Below the pieces are notes generated by a model that saw only the letters and a program-made list of their open reading frames with translations, made no database searches and was not told the DNA's origin. The position numbers and the translations under genes are program-made. Of a stretch of DNA of 58,216 nt, positions 37,602 to 48,166 are shown piece by piece; position 1 is the first letter of the stretch, and every line of letters begins with the position of its first letter. Source of the stretch: Robiginitomaculum sp. (GTDB lineage Bacteria; Pseudomonadota; Alphaproteobacteria; Caulobacterales; Maricaulaceae); contig JALWSB010000116.1 of the NCBI GenBank assembly GCA_027080345.1, forward strand, positions 1-58,216, written 5' to 3'.

Positions 37602-39902
37602 TTACTTGTTTTCTACCAGCTTTGCACCATGTTCTTCCAGATAGGTTTTGGCGCGCAGACCAATGTCGGCGGTTTTAACCTGATACTGGAACCATTGCTG
37701 GGCCCATAGAGTGGCGTTTTGCCAATCCTTTTTGGCGGCAAAGTCTTCGGACTTTTTCTTCGCGTCTGCGGCGAAGTTCAATTGGTCCGTGGCATCTTCT
37801 ACCAAGGAGACCACCGGTTTGAAGTCCTTGAAGTTACGCGCCGTAATATAGGCAACCACACTGTCGATGACGCCTTGCGTCTGGACATTGGTGGCCAATT
37901 GCTTGGTGTAATCGGCCTCGGTGTATTTGACACCCTGACTGGCTTTGCCAGTCGAGGTTTTGGTGCCTTTCGGCCGGACCAGCAAATAGCCTTCCATTTC
38001 CAGGTGCAGAGCTGAGCAGAACTCGGTGCAGTAATAAGGATACACACCCGGCTTGTCGGCGGTAAAGGTCGCCGAAACGGTCTTGCCAGGTTCAACAGAC
38101 AGGTTGATGCTGGTGCCGTTAATGGCAAAGCCGTGGGTTTCATCCTCGGCCCGTTCCACATTGGTAAAGTGGACAGAAACCGTATCACCTTCTTCGACGT
38201 CGATGATTTCCGGGGTGATGTGCGAGCGGATCAAAGTGCCATAGACATCAACCTTATTGCCATCGCGGACAATTTTTTCGCGGCCCGGACGGGTGCGGAA
38301 CTCGGATTTTTCATCCTTGCGACTGTTCCAGCCAAGGGAATAGCGCACTTTGGGTTTCAGCTTGTCTGCCCTGATGGCCACCGCATAGTGCGGCTCGCCC
38401 AGTGGCACCGGCATGTCATAGAGTAATTGCATCTTGTCGCCGGAAATATCGATCAACTGGTGATTTTGCGGGTGCAATGGACCGACCGGGTTAAACCGGT
38501 CGATGGCCAGTTTGTTCAGGGAGACAAGATATTTGCCTTGCGGATCCTCGCTATCGCCTTCCATGGTCATCAAGTGGCCGATGTTATAGTGAATATGGAT
38601 CTGGTCGAGCACTTTACCTTTGCAATAATCCCATTTGGTGACCATCGAGTCGACATAAATGGACGTATAAATCACGCACGGTTTGGAATCATACTGGCTG
38701 TGCAGTGGGCCAAGACCAACTTCAACCTGGGTGTGTAAAGATTTTTGCATATCCAGAATAGGGACGCCGTAATCGTCCTTGCCGGCAAAATCTTTTTTGT
38801 CGATCAAAGCCTTGATTTTGGCAAAGTCATAAACGCTGGCATGGGTGTCGAGCTTGCCAGAGACGACAATGTATTTGCCATCCGGGCTGACATCGACGCC
38901 GTGCGGGCTTTTGGCTTCGGGCAGAAGGAAAAGAACGCCGTTCTTGACCGCCGTTTTGAGAGGTAGAACCGACATGCCGTTAATCATCTTGCCTTTACCA
39001 GCGGCGATGAGTTCAGCCGCTTTTTTCCAGTTAATGATATGCAAAAAGTCCGTGTCTTTTTGTGAACACCCGGCCTCAAATGGCGGGCGTCCGGACTCAA
39101 TACCGCCAACATAGCGTTCCGAGCAGAACGAGTTGGTAAACGACCAGCCATCGGAAACCAGCTTGCCAAAGTCTGACAAATCCTGGCTGTAGGGCGGCAA
39201 TTCGATGGAGAATGAATTATCAGGCTCGATCCGGCCCGCTTCGCGGTTGAATTTCCAATACGTGTTCAGGCCGCGATATTTTTTGTTAAAATCGGAAAGC
39301 GGCGCATATTTGCCATCCAGCGGTGACGGGTATTGCGATGCCTCGATGATATAATCCGTGTTGGGAGAAACAAAGGCACCGCCATGGTCGGAGTGCATGA
39401 TCGGGTTCACGACGATCTGTTTGGTTTCAAAGTCTTTCAGGTCAATAACCGCAAGGCGCGGGTTGTTCTTGTCGTTGATGAACAGATATTGCCCGTCATA
39501 TTTTCCGTCTGTTTCAGAGATCGCCGGGTGGTGGGTGTCACCAAACAGGATGTCTTTGCCGTTGATGCGTCCTTCGGCCAATACCGCTTTGGATTCGTCA
39601 TCAAAGCCATAGCCCTGCCATGGCTCGGGGGTGAATACGGCAATATATTTCAAAATCCGCATGGAGGGGATGCCATAAACCATGACATCGCCGCTTTGGC
39701 CGCCAGAACTGAAGGCCAGAAATTCGTCGCGCCCGCCGGTCGGCGTATAGGTCTTGGCCGCGGCGAGAATATCCTTGTCCGTCAGGCCGCGCGCCTTCAT
39801 GACATCTTGTAGATTATCAGCACCAAAGGCGGCGCCGGACATGGCCAGGCCCAGGCTGAGCATTGCCGATCCAGCGAGTAAATGTTTTGCAAAGTGTTTC
39901 AT
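37602..39902 (-). CDS. nosZ: Nitrous oxide reductase, Sec-type (clade II)
   Basis: Signal MKHFAKHLLAGSAMLSLGLAMSGAAFG without twin Arg; CuA motif YYCTEFCSALHLEMEGYLLVRP; GDTHHPAISETDGKYDGQYLFINDKNNPRLAVIDL. Confidence 0.95.
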   Translation of the reverse strand: MKHFAKHLLAGSAMLSLGLAMSGAAFGADNLQDVMKARGLTDKDILAAAKTYTPTGGRDEFLAFSSGGQSGDVMVYGIPSMRILKYIAVFTPEPWQGYGFDDESKAVLAEGRINGKDILFGDTHHPAISETDGKYDGQYLFINDKNNPRLAVIDLKDFETKQIVVNPIMHSDHGGAFVSPNTDYIIEASQYPSPLDGKYAPLSDFNKKYRGLNTYWKFNREAGRIEPDNSFSIELPPYSQDLSDFGKLVSDGWSFTNSFCSERYVGGIESGRPPFEAGCSQKDTDFLHIINWKKAAELIAAGKGKMINGMSVLPLKTAVKNGVLFLLPEAKSPHGVDVSPDGKYIVVSGKLDTHASVYDFAKIKALIDKKDFAGKDDYGVPILDMQKSLHTQVEVGLGPLHSQYDSKPCVIYTSIYVDSMVTKWDYCKGKVLDQIHIHYNIGHLMTMEGDSEDPQGKYLVSLNKLAIDRFNPVGPLHPQNHQLIDISGDKMQLLYDMPVPLGEPHYAVAIRADKLKPKVRYSLGWNSRKDEKSEFRTRPGREKIVRDGNKVDVYGTLIRSHITPEIIDVEEGDTVSVHFTNVERAEDETHGFAINGTSINLSVEPGKTVSATFTADKPGVYPYYCTEFCSALHLEMEGYLLVRPKGTKTSTGKASQGVKYTEADYTKQLATNVQTQGVIDSVVAYITARNFKDFKPVVSLVEDATDQLNFAADAKKKSEDFAAKKDWQNATLWAQQWFQYQVKTADIGLRAKTYLEEHGAKLVENK

Positions 39903-40100
39903 GTTTATCCCCTTCCCAAGGTTTGCCGCATTTGTCTCCAGACGCCTGCGCAGATGAATCGCGCAAAAGATGTACGCCCCGAATGAAGAGCAGGTAATGC
40001 GACAAAAGCACGCAAGGTGTGCTAACACCCTTGATCCTGTGTAAAAGGTGCGACAGATGAAGCTGGTATTGACTGTGTCAGCGCGAAAAGGGTCTGAATA

Positions 40101-40754
40101 ATGAAACCTATCACCAGTAAACGCATGTTTTTTCTGACACTGGCGCCCGTATTGGCGCTTGGCCTTGCCGGGTGCGATAAAGGCGCGCCGAACAGCGCCC
40201 CGCCAGAACCTGCCCGCGAAAGGGCACCCGCAGTGCAAGAGGCGCAAGTCTCAAACCCCATTGGCGGGCGCTTTATCTTGCGTTCCCATACGGGAAAGGT
40301 GTTAACCGATCAGGATTTTGAAGGCACGTATTTGCTGATTGATTTTGGCTATACCTCATGCCCTGATGTTTGTCCGACGACGCTTTTGAAGCTGGCGCAG
40401 GTGGATAAACTGCTGGGTGATGATGCCAAAAATGTGCAGGTATTGTTTATCAGCGTGGATCCGGCGCGGGATACACCCGAAGTGCTGGCGCGCTATGTCA
40501 CCAGCTTTGATCCGGCCTTTATCGGGCTTAGCGGCTCGAAAGCGGCGCTGGACTCTGTAACCGGTAAATATCACGTCAAATACGTATATGAGGGCAAAGA
40601 TGGACCCGATGACATGGATTACACGGTCAACCACACCTCGGCAGTGTTTTTCATGGGGCCGGACGGCGCCTATATTGACCGGTTCAATTATCTGACCAGC
40701 GCCAAAGACATCGCCGAGCGGGTGCGCAAGGCCATGCACACCGCGCATCACTGA
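40101..40754 (+). CDS. SCO1/SenC-family copper chaperone lipoprotein
   Basis: LAGC lipobox; LIDFGYTSCPDVCPTTLLKLAQVDKLLG...VLFISVDPARDTPEVLARYV. Confidence 0.93.
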   Translation: MKPITSKRMFFLTLAPVLALGLAGCDKGAPNSAPPEPARERAPAVQEAQVSNPIGGRFILRSHTGKVLTDQDFEGTYLLIDFGYTSCPDVCPTTLLKLAQVDKLLGDDAKNVQVLFISVDPARDTPEVLARYVTSFDPAFIGLSGSKAALDSVTGKYHVKYVYEGKDGPDDMDYTVNHTSAVFFMGPDGAYIDRFNYLTSAKDIAERVRKAMHTAHH

Positions 40755-40758
40755 TGGT

Positions 40759-43700
40759 CTATCGCGCCTCGCGATTGAGCAGATAATAAATCACCGGCAC
40801 CACCAATAGCGTCAGGAAGGTGCCGACAATCAGGCCACCAATAGCCACCACGGCCAGCGGTGACAGGCGCTCCAGCCCCACTGCCCATTGCGCCGCCACC
40901 GGCACCATGCCCACCGCCGAGGCCCCGGCAGTCATTAAAATCGGCCGGGTGCGTAAAGACACCGCCTGCAAGATGGCGTCTTTCAATGCGGCCCCTTTGC
41001 TGCGGGCGCGCTTGGCAAAGTCAATCAGCAAAATACCGTTATTGACGGTAATCCCCATTAGCAAAATAAGACCCATAAAGGCCGGCATGGAGCCGTGTTT
41101 ATCGGTCAGCATCAATGCCCAGGCCGCGCCAATAACCGACAAAGGCAGGCTGGCCATGACGGCTATCGGGTCAATAAAGGAGCGAAAGGTGATCACCAGC
41201 ATCAGGGCCAGAAACACCAGACCAACCGCCAGCGCCAGACCCAGACGTTTGAATGATTCTATCGCCTGTTTGTATTCGCCCTCATAACTGATCGTATAAC
41301 CACGCGGCAAATCAAGGGTTTTCAACGCTGCCGCAACATTGGCGTGCAGGTGCAGAATATCGATACCGGAGCGATAACCCAGCACATCTATGGTCGGCAA
41401 AAGCCGTTCATGGCTTTGCATGGCCGGGGCAAAAGTCAGCCGGGTCTTGGCCAGCGCCTCCAGAGGTACACTCTTGCCGCTTTTGAGCATGATCGGCAGG
41501 GCCGCGAGAGATTCTGCGCGTGAGCGCTGATCCGGCAAGAAGCGCACCCAGACAGGGATGGCCGTCTGCCCCGGCACCCGCAGGCTGCCGCCGGATGTGC
41601 CGCGCACCGCCATGGCCACCTGCGCGGCCACATCGCGGGCGGTAATGCCGTAAAGCCGCGCCTTGACCGGATCAACATCAATATTGAGTCGCCGGGCGTG
41701 GCCCTGCCAGCTGCGCGCGACCCCGGTCAGGCCTTTGACAGTGCCCAGACGCTGCAAGACATCCTCGCCCAACCGGTCCAGCACCAACGGGTCCGGGCCG
41801 GTAATCATCACGTCGACAGTGGCGCGAATGGATGACAGCGGGGTCGCCCCGAACTCGACCACATTGGCGTAAAGCAGGCCCGGAATATGTGCCAGACGCT
41901 TTCTCAGACTGGCCTCAATATCATAAATGCTGCGCGGGCGTTTAAAGCGATTGACCATGTTGACGGTTATCATGCCTTTTTGCAAAACCTGATCGGCGCC
42001 CAGGGATTTAACCCCGGCTTCGGCGCCAATAACCGTGGAGGTGCTGAGCAGCCATTCGGCAGGCACTTCATCATCAAGGGCTTTTTCAATACGCTTTGCC
42101 AAAGCCGTCATGCGCGGCGCATCGGTGTCCGGCTCGGCCTCGAAATTAATCTGCATAACGCCGGTATCCATCAACGGCATCAATACACGCCCCAATGTGC
42201 GCATTTGTGCCAGTGAGACCACAAAAACCAGCGCAAAAATACCCAAAACCAGCCATGGCCGGGCAATCGCGCGGCCCACCAGAGCTATGTAGAAACGCCG
42301 CACCGGCTCGGTAAAATAGCGCGAGAACGGACGCAGCAACCAGCCCAGCGGATCCGGGCGGCCCGGATGCAGAAGATGCGGCACCAATAGCGGAATAATG
42401 GTCACCGAAACCAGCAGGCTGGCGGCCAGAGATATGGAAAGGGTGACCGCAATCGGCCGCAATACGGTTTGTACAAAACCACCGACAAACATGATCGGAA
42501 TCAGTACGGCAATGGTTGTCATGGTGCCCGAAGCATCGGCGCGCAGGATTTCCCGGGTGCCGTTAATCGCCGCAGCAAAACCCTTTTCGTCATTTTCGCG
42601 CATGCGCCGTTCGATATTCTCGATAACCACAATGGCATCATCCGCGAGCAATCCCACAGCGATAATGATGGCCGTCAGGGTAACCATATCAAACTCGTAG
42701 CCAATAAGTTTGAGGGATAAAAACGTAATCAGATACGTGAAAGGAATGGAAAGGGCGGTGATGAAGGCGGCGCGGCTGTTGCCCAGAAACAGCAAGATCA
42801 CAAACAGTGTCATGATCACGGAATCGCGCAAGGCCGACAGCATATTGTCCACGGTCAGATTGATCAGTCTTTGCTGGGTGTCGGCTATGGCAATGTGCAG
42901 CATCGGGAAGGCGGCGCGCAAACCGGGCAGGGCGCGGTTCAGCGCCTTGATCGTGGCGTCGGTATTGCCCGCTTCGCTGCGCAGAATGGCCAGGGCAACG
43001 GCATTTTTGCCATTGCCGCGATAGCGCGATGAAGGTTCGGCGATGCCCCAGTGTACACTGGCAATATCGCCAACACGGACATGATGGCCACCGGGCAGAG
43101 GCACCAACACATCGGCCAGATCGTCGGGAAATTCAGCCAGTCTTTTGACCGTCAGCAATAACCGCAAATTATCACGATGCACAAAGCCCGCCGGAAAGGA
43201 GAGATTGGATTGATCAAGGGCCGCGGCAACGGCGGCCGGGGATAATGAAAAGGCCTCCAAAGCATTGCGATCAAGATCAATGGCCACCTGGCGGGTGTCG
43301 CCGCCAAAAACTTCCGCTTCGGCAACGTTATCAAGCCGCAAAAGGGCATCGCGCAAAGGATTGGCGGCGAGGCGGCGCACCTGCGCCAGATCAAGGTGAT
43401 AGTCTTTGGCGGCCGTTACCGAAAGCACCACGGCGGGGCGGGCCGCTTCGGTGATTTTGAATACCAAAGGTTGGCGCACGGCGGGGGGCAAGAGCGAGGT
43501 CACCCGGGATAATTCCGTGGTTACGCGGGTCGCGGCATCATCAATCTTGGTGCCATAATTGAACTCGACCCGCACCGCGGCGACTTCATCGCGCGAAACC
43601 GAGGTGACGCGGCGCACCCCGTCTATGGCATCGAGGCGAATTTCCACCGGATGGGTGACCTCGCGCGCGACATCATCAGAAGCCGCGCCGGGCCATTGCA

Positions 43701-43836
43701 GCACAACGCTGACCTGCGGGCGGCTGACATCGGGAAAGAGATTGAACGGCATGGTGAAATAACTGACCAGCCCGGCCAGCGCCAGCAGCACATAAATGGC
43801 GATGATGGCGTGAAACTGATTGAGAAGCCATTTCAT
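40759..43836 (-). CDS. RND-family efflux transporter (inner-membrane pump)
   Basis: 1025 aa; MPFNLFPDVSRPQVSVVLQWPGAASDDVAREVTHPVE...GLLADDAIVVIENIERR...GITVNNGILLIDFA. Confidence 0.95.
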   Translation of the reverse strand: MKWLLNQFHAIIAIYVLLALAGLVSYFTMPFNLFPDVSRPQVSVVLQWPGAASDDVAREVTHPVEIRLDAIDGVRRVTSVSRDEVAAVRVEFNYGTKIDDAATRVTTELSRVTSLLPPAVRQPLVFKITEAARPAVVLSVTAAKDYHLDLAQVRRLAANPLRDALLRLDNVAEAEVFGGDTRQVAIDLDRNALEAFSLSPAAVAAALDQSNLSFPAGFVHRDNLRLLLTVKRLAEFPDDLADVLVPLPGGHHVRVGDIASVHWGIAEPSSRYRGNGKNAVALAILRSEAGNTDATIKALNRALPGLRAAFPMLHIAIADTQQRLINLTVDNMLSALRDSVIMTLFVILLFLGNSRAAFITALSIPFTYLITFLSLKLIGYEFDMVTLTAIIIAVGLLADDAIVVIENIERRMRENDEKGFAAAINGTREILRADASGTMTTIAVLIPIMFVGGFVQTVLRPIAVTLSISLAASLLVSVTIIPLLVPHLLHPGRPDPLGWLLRPFSRYFTEPVRRFYIALVGRAIARPWLVLGIFALVFVVSLAQMRTLGRVLMPLMDTGVMQINFEAEPDTDAPRMTALAKRIEKALDDEVPAEWLLSTSTVIGAEAGVKSLGADQVLQKGMITVNMVNRFKRPRSIYDIEASLRKRLAHIPGLLYANVVEFGATPLSSIRATVDVMITGPDPLVLDRLGEDVLQRLGTVKGLTGVARSWQGHARRLNIDVDPVKARLYGITARDVAAQVAMAVRGTSGGSLRVPGQTAIPVWVRFLPDQRSRAESLAALPIMLKSGKSVPLEALAKTRLTFAPAMQSHERLLPTIDVLGYRSGIDILHLHANVAAALKTLDLPRGYTISYEGEYKQAIESFKRLGLALAVGLVFLALMLVITFRSFIDPIAVMASLPLSVIGAAWALMLTDKHGSMPAFMGLILLMGITVNNGILLIDFAKRARSKGAALKDAILQAVSLRTRPILMTAGASAVGMVPVAAQWAVGLERLSPLAVVAIGGLIVGTFLTLLVVPVIYYLLNREAR

Positions 43837-44981
43837 TGTCCGGCGTCTCCGGCCAAAGAAATATCAACCGGATCACCATCCTTGAGGCGCAACAGGACAT
43901 GCTCGTCACCCAGCGCCACCCGTGTGCCCGCCTTGAGCGCGCCGGTAATGGCGATGCCATCATCCGTGCGCCCGATAATCTGCACCGGCACATGGCGCAC
44001 CGTGGCATAGCCACTGTCTTTGCCCGGTTCCAGTATCAGAACGTCCGCTTTGTCCGGGGCCGGCGTGGAGATCAATGCGGCGCGCGGCACCACCAGTGCA
44101 TTATCAAATTCCTGTAACACCACACGGGCCGGGACCCGCGCGCCGCTTGGCAGATTAAAAGGGATATGGTCCATATCCGCTTCGGCGCTGCCCATTGACA
44201 GGGGGTCGAGGGCGGGAAATACCCGCGAAATGACCGCCCGTTCGCGGCGCCCGTCACTGCTGAGTGTGATAATACTACCTGGGTGGATCTGGGTCAGTAT
44301 GTTTTGCGGCACGGTGACACGCACCTTGGCCCCCTGATCGACGGTCATCTGGTAAATCGCCTGACCGGGCCGGGCCAGATCGCCAACTTCTTGCAGGCGA
44401 TGGGCAATGCGGCCATTGGCACTGGCCCGGATCACACCATAAGACAGACGGGTTTGCAGGGCTTTTATCTGACTTTTCAGCTGGTTGATATTGGCACGGG
44501 CGCTTTGCACGGCGGCGTGCAGGCGATCGACCTGTTCCTGGCTGGCAAAACCCTTGGGCAACAGCGCTTCCTGGCGGGCCAGTTCCTTGCTTTGCAAGGT
44601 GTTTTGCGCCTGCGCCGCGTTCAGGCTGGCCCGCAAAGATGCCAGTTGGTTTTGCATTTCGGTGGTGTCAATTGTCACCAGAAGGTCGCCCGCTTTGACC
44701 GCTTGGCCTTCACGCGGGCCGATTGTCATGATCACGCCGGAAATTTGCGGCATTATGGTGACCGCTGTGCTGGAGCTTAATCCCGCCAATACCGGAAAGC
44801 CGCGTATCAGGTTACCACGTTTTACCGCGGTGCTGCGCACGGCCCAGGGGTGGCTGACTGGCGGACTGTAGGCCTTTAACTCACGAACGCGGCGTATATG
44901 CAAAACAACGCCCGCCAGCGCCAACAGAATAAGAACCCCGAATACCCCACGCCAAACGCGCATGCTCGCTGTTTTGCTCAT
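43833..44981 (-). CDS. RND periplasmic adaptor (membrane fusion) protein
   Basis: N-terminal TM; ISGVIMTIGPREGQAVKAGDLLVTIDTTEMQNQLASLRASLNAAQ; 4-bp overlap with the pump gene. Confidence 0.92.
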   Translation of the reverse strand: MSKTASMRVWRGVFGVLILLALAGVVLHIRRVRELKAYSPPVSHPWAVRSTAVKRGNLIRGFPVLAGLSSSTAVTIMPQISGVIMTIGPREGQAVKAGDLLVTIDTTEMQNQLASLRASLNAAQAQNTLQSKELARQEALLPKGFASQEQVDRLHAAVQSARANINQLKSQIKALQTRLSYGVIRASANGRIAHRLQEVGDLARPGQAIYQMTVDQGAKVRVTVPQNILTQIHPGSIITLSSDGRRERAVISRVFPALDPLSMGSAEADMDHIPFNLPSGARVPARVVLQEFDNALVVPRAALISTPAPDKADVLILEPGKDSGYATVRHVPVQIIGRTDDGIAITGALKAGTRVALGDEHVLLRLKDGDPVDISLAGDAGQ

Positions 44982-45121
44982 AATCAGTTTCCAGTTCTGT
45001 TGGGTGCGTTAAAAGGAATGCCAGATGTTGTTATGCCATAGCACGGTAACAAGATACTGCGCCAGTTTGTCGCGCTTGCCTTGTTGGTTTGTGCGGCTGA
45101 ACTCTCAATTATCTTGTAATC

Positions 45122-45275
45122 ATCAAAAAGACCGCTTACATGAGTCCCGGAGGCGGGCCGCTACGGCTCGGTGGGAGCTGCGCTCTTTTAGGCGTTCAGC
45201 CTCGGACCACCCCCGCCTCTACTTACAGGCTGTCCTAGTGAAATCAGTAGGGGGACCACGGCATTAAACAGAAAT
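45122..45275 (-). ncRNA. Candidate structured RNA of unresolved identity, adjacent to tRNA-Ala
   Basis: GGAGGCGGG (45149-45157) pairs with CCCGCCTCT (45212-45220), with an inner stem GGTGG..CCACC; GTCCC (45144-45148) pairs with GGGAC (45252-45256); T-run on the minus strand at the 45122-45130 end. Confidence 0.4.
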
Positions 45276-45307
45276 ACGCCAGCGTGCCGAAAACCCGACA
45301 GACTGGA

Positions 45308-45383
<76 letters not shown>

Positions 45384-45461
45384 TTAAAGCGCCCGGCAGG
45401 GTAAAGCGGGCGGGATTTTGACACCTTATGGGCGGTGCTTTTTCAGATCAAGATGGCAAAC

Positions 45462-45935
45462 TCAGCCTGCGGGCGGTTCGTCATCATCAATGTCTATGGC
45501 CTCGATGCTGTCATCGACAACCACGGTATCATCCTCGACGCCTTCTTCGGTGAAGCCTTCGGGCAGGACGGACGGGGAGACTTTTGGTTCGCCATCTTCG
45601 TCATCATCGCCACTGTCCAGGATGACCGGCTCGTCATTGTCCAGCGACAGGGCCTTGGCCTCTTCTTCTTCGGCGTCCAGACCTTCCGGATCGTCAACAT
45701 TGACCCCGGTATCATCATCGGGCGCATCATCGGCTGTGGCTGCATCTGGTTCCACGGTCTCTGGTTTGTCATCCTGCGCCGCTTTGGCCGGTGTCTTGGC
45801 CACCACTTCAGGGCGAAATGGCGTTTCGCATTTCGGACAGATTGCCGGGTCCTTGTTCAGGTCATAAAACTTCGCGCCACACTCCTGGCAGATGCGTTTG
45901 GTGCCGAGCTCTTTCTTTGCCACGTCAATCCTCAT
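45462..45935 (-). CDS. TIGR02300-family (FYDLN acid) zinc-ribbon acidic protein
   Basis: VAKKELGTKRICQECGAKFYDLNKDPAICPKCETPF followed by a very Asp/Glu-rich tail; divergent to aroA. Confidence 0.9.
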   Translation of the reverse strand: MRIDVAKKELGTKRICQECGAKFYDLNKDPAICPKCETPFRPEVVAKTPAKAAQDDKPETVEPDAATADDAPDDDTGVNVDDPEGLDAEEEEAKALSLDNDEPVILDSGDDDEDGEPKVSPSVLPEGFTEEGVEDDTVVVDDSIEAIDIDDDEPPAG

Positions 45936-46024
45936 ATGTTTAATACTGGCGGCGTCGCTTGCCATGTTCGCGCGCCGCTGTCAAAACCATTTTTCCGTTA
46001 TTTGCATGAACGAGTATATATACC

Positions 46025-47383
46025 GTGTTGAAACATGCCACACCAGAGTCTGCGCACGCCTACCCCAGCTTTCGTTTGAGCGGGCGGTTGCGGGTGCCTG
46101 CGGATAAATCTATCTCGCACAGGGCCTTGATTCTCGGGGCTTTAGCGCGTGGTCAGACCCGCATAAGCGGTCTTTTGGAAAGCGAAGATGTGTTGCATAC
46201 GGCCGAGGCAGTTAAGGCGCTGGGGGCGGGTGTAAAAAAAGAATCACAATCGGGTGTCTGGGTGGTCGACGGGTTTGCCGGGAAGGGTGGTGCCGGGGTT
46301 TGCAAAAGCCCTGAAATGCCGCTCTATTTCGGGAATGCAGGCACCGGCGTGCGCCTGATGATGGGGGTTGTGGCCGGGCTGGGGGTATCTGCGCGCTTTG
46401 GTGGTGATGACAGCCTGTCGCGCCGCCCCATGGGGCGGGTGCTGGACCCTCTGGCAGACCGGGGCGTGCGTTCACACAGCACGGGCGGGTGTTTGCCGGT
46501 GCAGATATGCGCTGGCACGCCGCACGCGTACCGTCATGTCATTCCGATTGCCTCGGCGCAGGTCAAATCAGCGCTATTGTTTGCCGGTCTTGGGGCGGAT
46601 GGCCTGACCGAAGTGATTGAACCGGCAAAAAGCCGGGATCATACTGAGCGGATGCTGCGCGCCTTCGGGGCGCAGGTAGAGAGCAAAACCCTTGCGGACG
46701 GCAGCCACAGGGTGCGCCTGCACGGCCCGGCGGATTTGCGCGCCTGCGATGTCGCGGTGCCGGGCGATCCGTCATCGGCGGCGTTTGCCCTGGCGGCGGC
46801 ACTGATTGTACCACACAGCGATATTGTGCTTGAAAACGTGCTGATGAATGAAACGCGCACGGGGCTTCTGACGTGTGCGCAGCATATGGGTGGCCGGGTG
46901 GAAATTCTGAACCACCGCACGGCTGGCGGCGAAGAGGTTGCTGATATCCGGGTGCGCGGTTCACAATTGCGTGGCATTGATGTACCGGCGTCTTTGGCCC
47001 CGTCAATGATTGATGAATACCCGGTGCTGGCGGTAATGGCCGCCTTTGCCAAGGGCCAGACCACCATGCGCGGTATTGGTGAGTTGCGGGTAAAAGAAAG
47101 CGATCGTATAGAGCGCATGATGGCGATGCTGGGCGCGGCGGGTGTCGATGTAAACTGTGGGGATGACTGGATGAGCGTAACGGGCACCGGGGCCGTTTGG
47201 GGCCGTGTGGACATGCCGGTGATTGATGTACAGGGGGATCACCGTATTGCCATGGCCGCAGCGGTTCTGGGCATGGGCGGATTTCGCCGGGTGCAGATTA
47301 ACAATCCGTCGGTAATTGCCACCTCATATCCAGACTTTGCCAAGGATATGCACGCGCTGGGCGCGTCTGTGGAGATGGGTTGA
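46025..47383 (+). CDS. aroA: 3-phosphoshikimate 1-carboxyvinyltransferase (EPSP synthase)
   Basis: [22 protein letters not shown]...[13 protein letters not shown]...[16 protein letters not shown]...[13 protein letters not shown]-type motif. Confidence 0.96.
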   Translation: MLKHATPESAHAYPSFRLSGRLRVPADKSISHRALILGALARGQTRISGLLESEDVLHTAEAVKALGAGVKKESQSGVWVVDGFAGKGGAGVCKSPEMPLYFGNAGTGVRLMMGVVAGLGVSARFGGDDSLSRRPMGRVLDPLADRGVRSHSTGGCLPVQICAGTPHAYRHVIPIASAQVKSALLFAGLGADGLTEVIEPAKSRDHTERMLRAFGAQVESKTLADGSHRVRLHGPADLRACDVAVPGDPSSAAFALAAALIVPHSDIVLENVLMNETRTGLLTCAQHMGGRVEILNHRTAGGEEVADIRVRGSQLRGIDVPASLAPSMIDEYPVLAVMAAFAKGQTTMRGIGELRVKESDRIERMMAMLGAAGVDVNCGDDWMSVTGTGAVWGRVDMPVIDVQGDHRIAMAAAVLGMGGFRRVQINNPSVIATSYPDFAKDMHALGASVEMG

Positions 47384-48021
47384 TGTTGATTGCTGTGGAT
47401 GGGCCATTGGCCTCGGGCAAGGGGACGCTGGCGCGGCGGCTGGCTGCTTTTTATGGTCTGCCTTATCTTGATACGGGGCTGCTTTACCGGGCGACGGCGC
47501 GCGATGTTCTGGCATCTGGTGCAGACCCGCATAACGAGGCGGATGCGGTTAACGCCGCCCGCGCGCTTGATATTGCCACCCTTGATGATCCGGATTTGCG
47601 CACCGCCCGCGTTGGGGCTATGGCGTCGGTGGTGGCGGCGCACCCCAAGGTCCGTACGGCGCTGCTTGATTTGCAACGCGGGTTTGCCCATCAAAGCGGC
47701 GGCGCGGTGCTTGACGGGCGCGATATCGGTACGGTGATCTGCCCGGATGCGGATATAAAACTGTGGGTGGAAGCCAGTCAGGAGGTGCGGGCGCACCGCC
47801 GGGCCAAGGAATTGCGGGCGCGCGGCGAGACTATTACCGACGCGCAAATGCTGGCCGATCTGCAAGAACGCGATGCGCGTGATGCCGGCCGCGCGGATGC
47901 GCCTATGCGCATGGCTGAGGATGCGCACTTGCTAAACACCACGACATTGAGTATAGACGCCGCGTTCGAGATGGCCCGACAGATTGTCGACGCCGCGCGT
48001 GCTGAACTTCCCGCCGACTGA
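47380..48021 (+). CDS. cmk: Cytidylate kinase
   Basis: [35 protein letters not shown]...[23 protein letters not shown]. Confidence 0.95.
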   Translation: MMLIAVDGPLASGKGTLARRLAAFYGLPYLDTGLLYRATARDVLASGADPHNEADAVNAARALDIATLDDPDLRTARVGAMASVVAAHPKVRTALLDLQRGFAHQSGGAVLDGRDIGTVICPDADIKLWVEASQEVRAHRRAKELRARGETITDAQMLADLQERDARDAGRADAPMRMAEDAHLLNTTTLSIDAAFEMARQIVDAARAELPAD

Positions 48022-48166
48022 GGCGCGAAGAAATCCAAACAGCATGCCTTCAGGCCCTCTTGTTTGCTTTCACCCTTAACAGGCCACCTGGTGTGGCCAC
48101 ACTGGTCGTATGGATATGCCCTTTCGTGGATGTCTGTGGGCCGGTTTATCCGGAGTTCCAAAATAC

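Noticed and set aside
37602-40247. 881-aa version of NosZ starting at 40247
   Set aside because: The first 115 codons lack a signal peptide and cross the SCO1 divergent promoter region; MKHFAKHLLAGSAMLSLGLAMSGAAFG at 39902 is the natural start.
45122-45275. tmRNA (permuted), SRP RNA or 6S RNA identity for the structured region
   Set aside because: No tag peptide, no TTCGANTC T-loop, no GGTCCGGAAGGAAGCAGCC SRP core, and no clear 6S layout readable by eye, so left unassigned.
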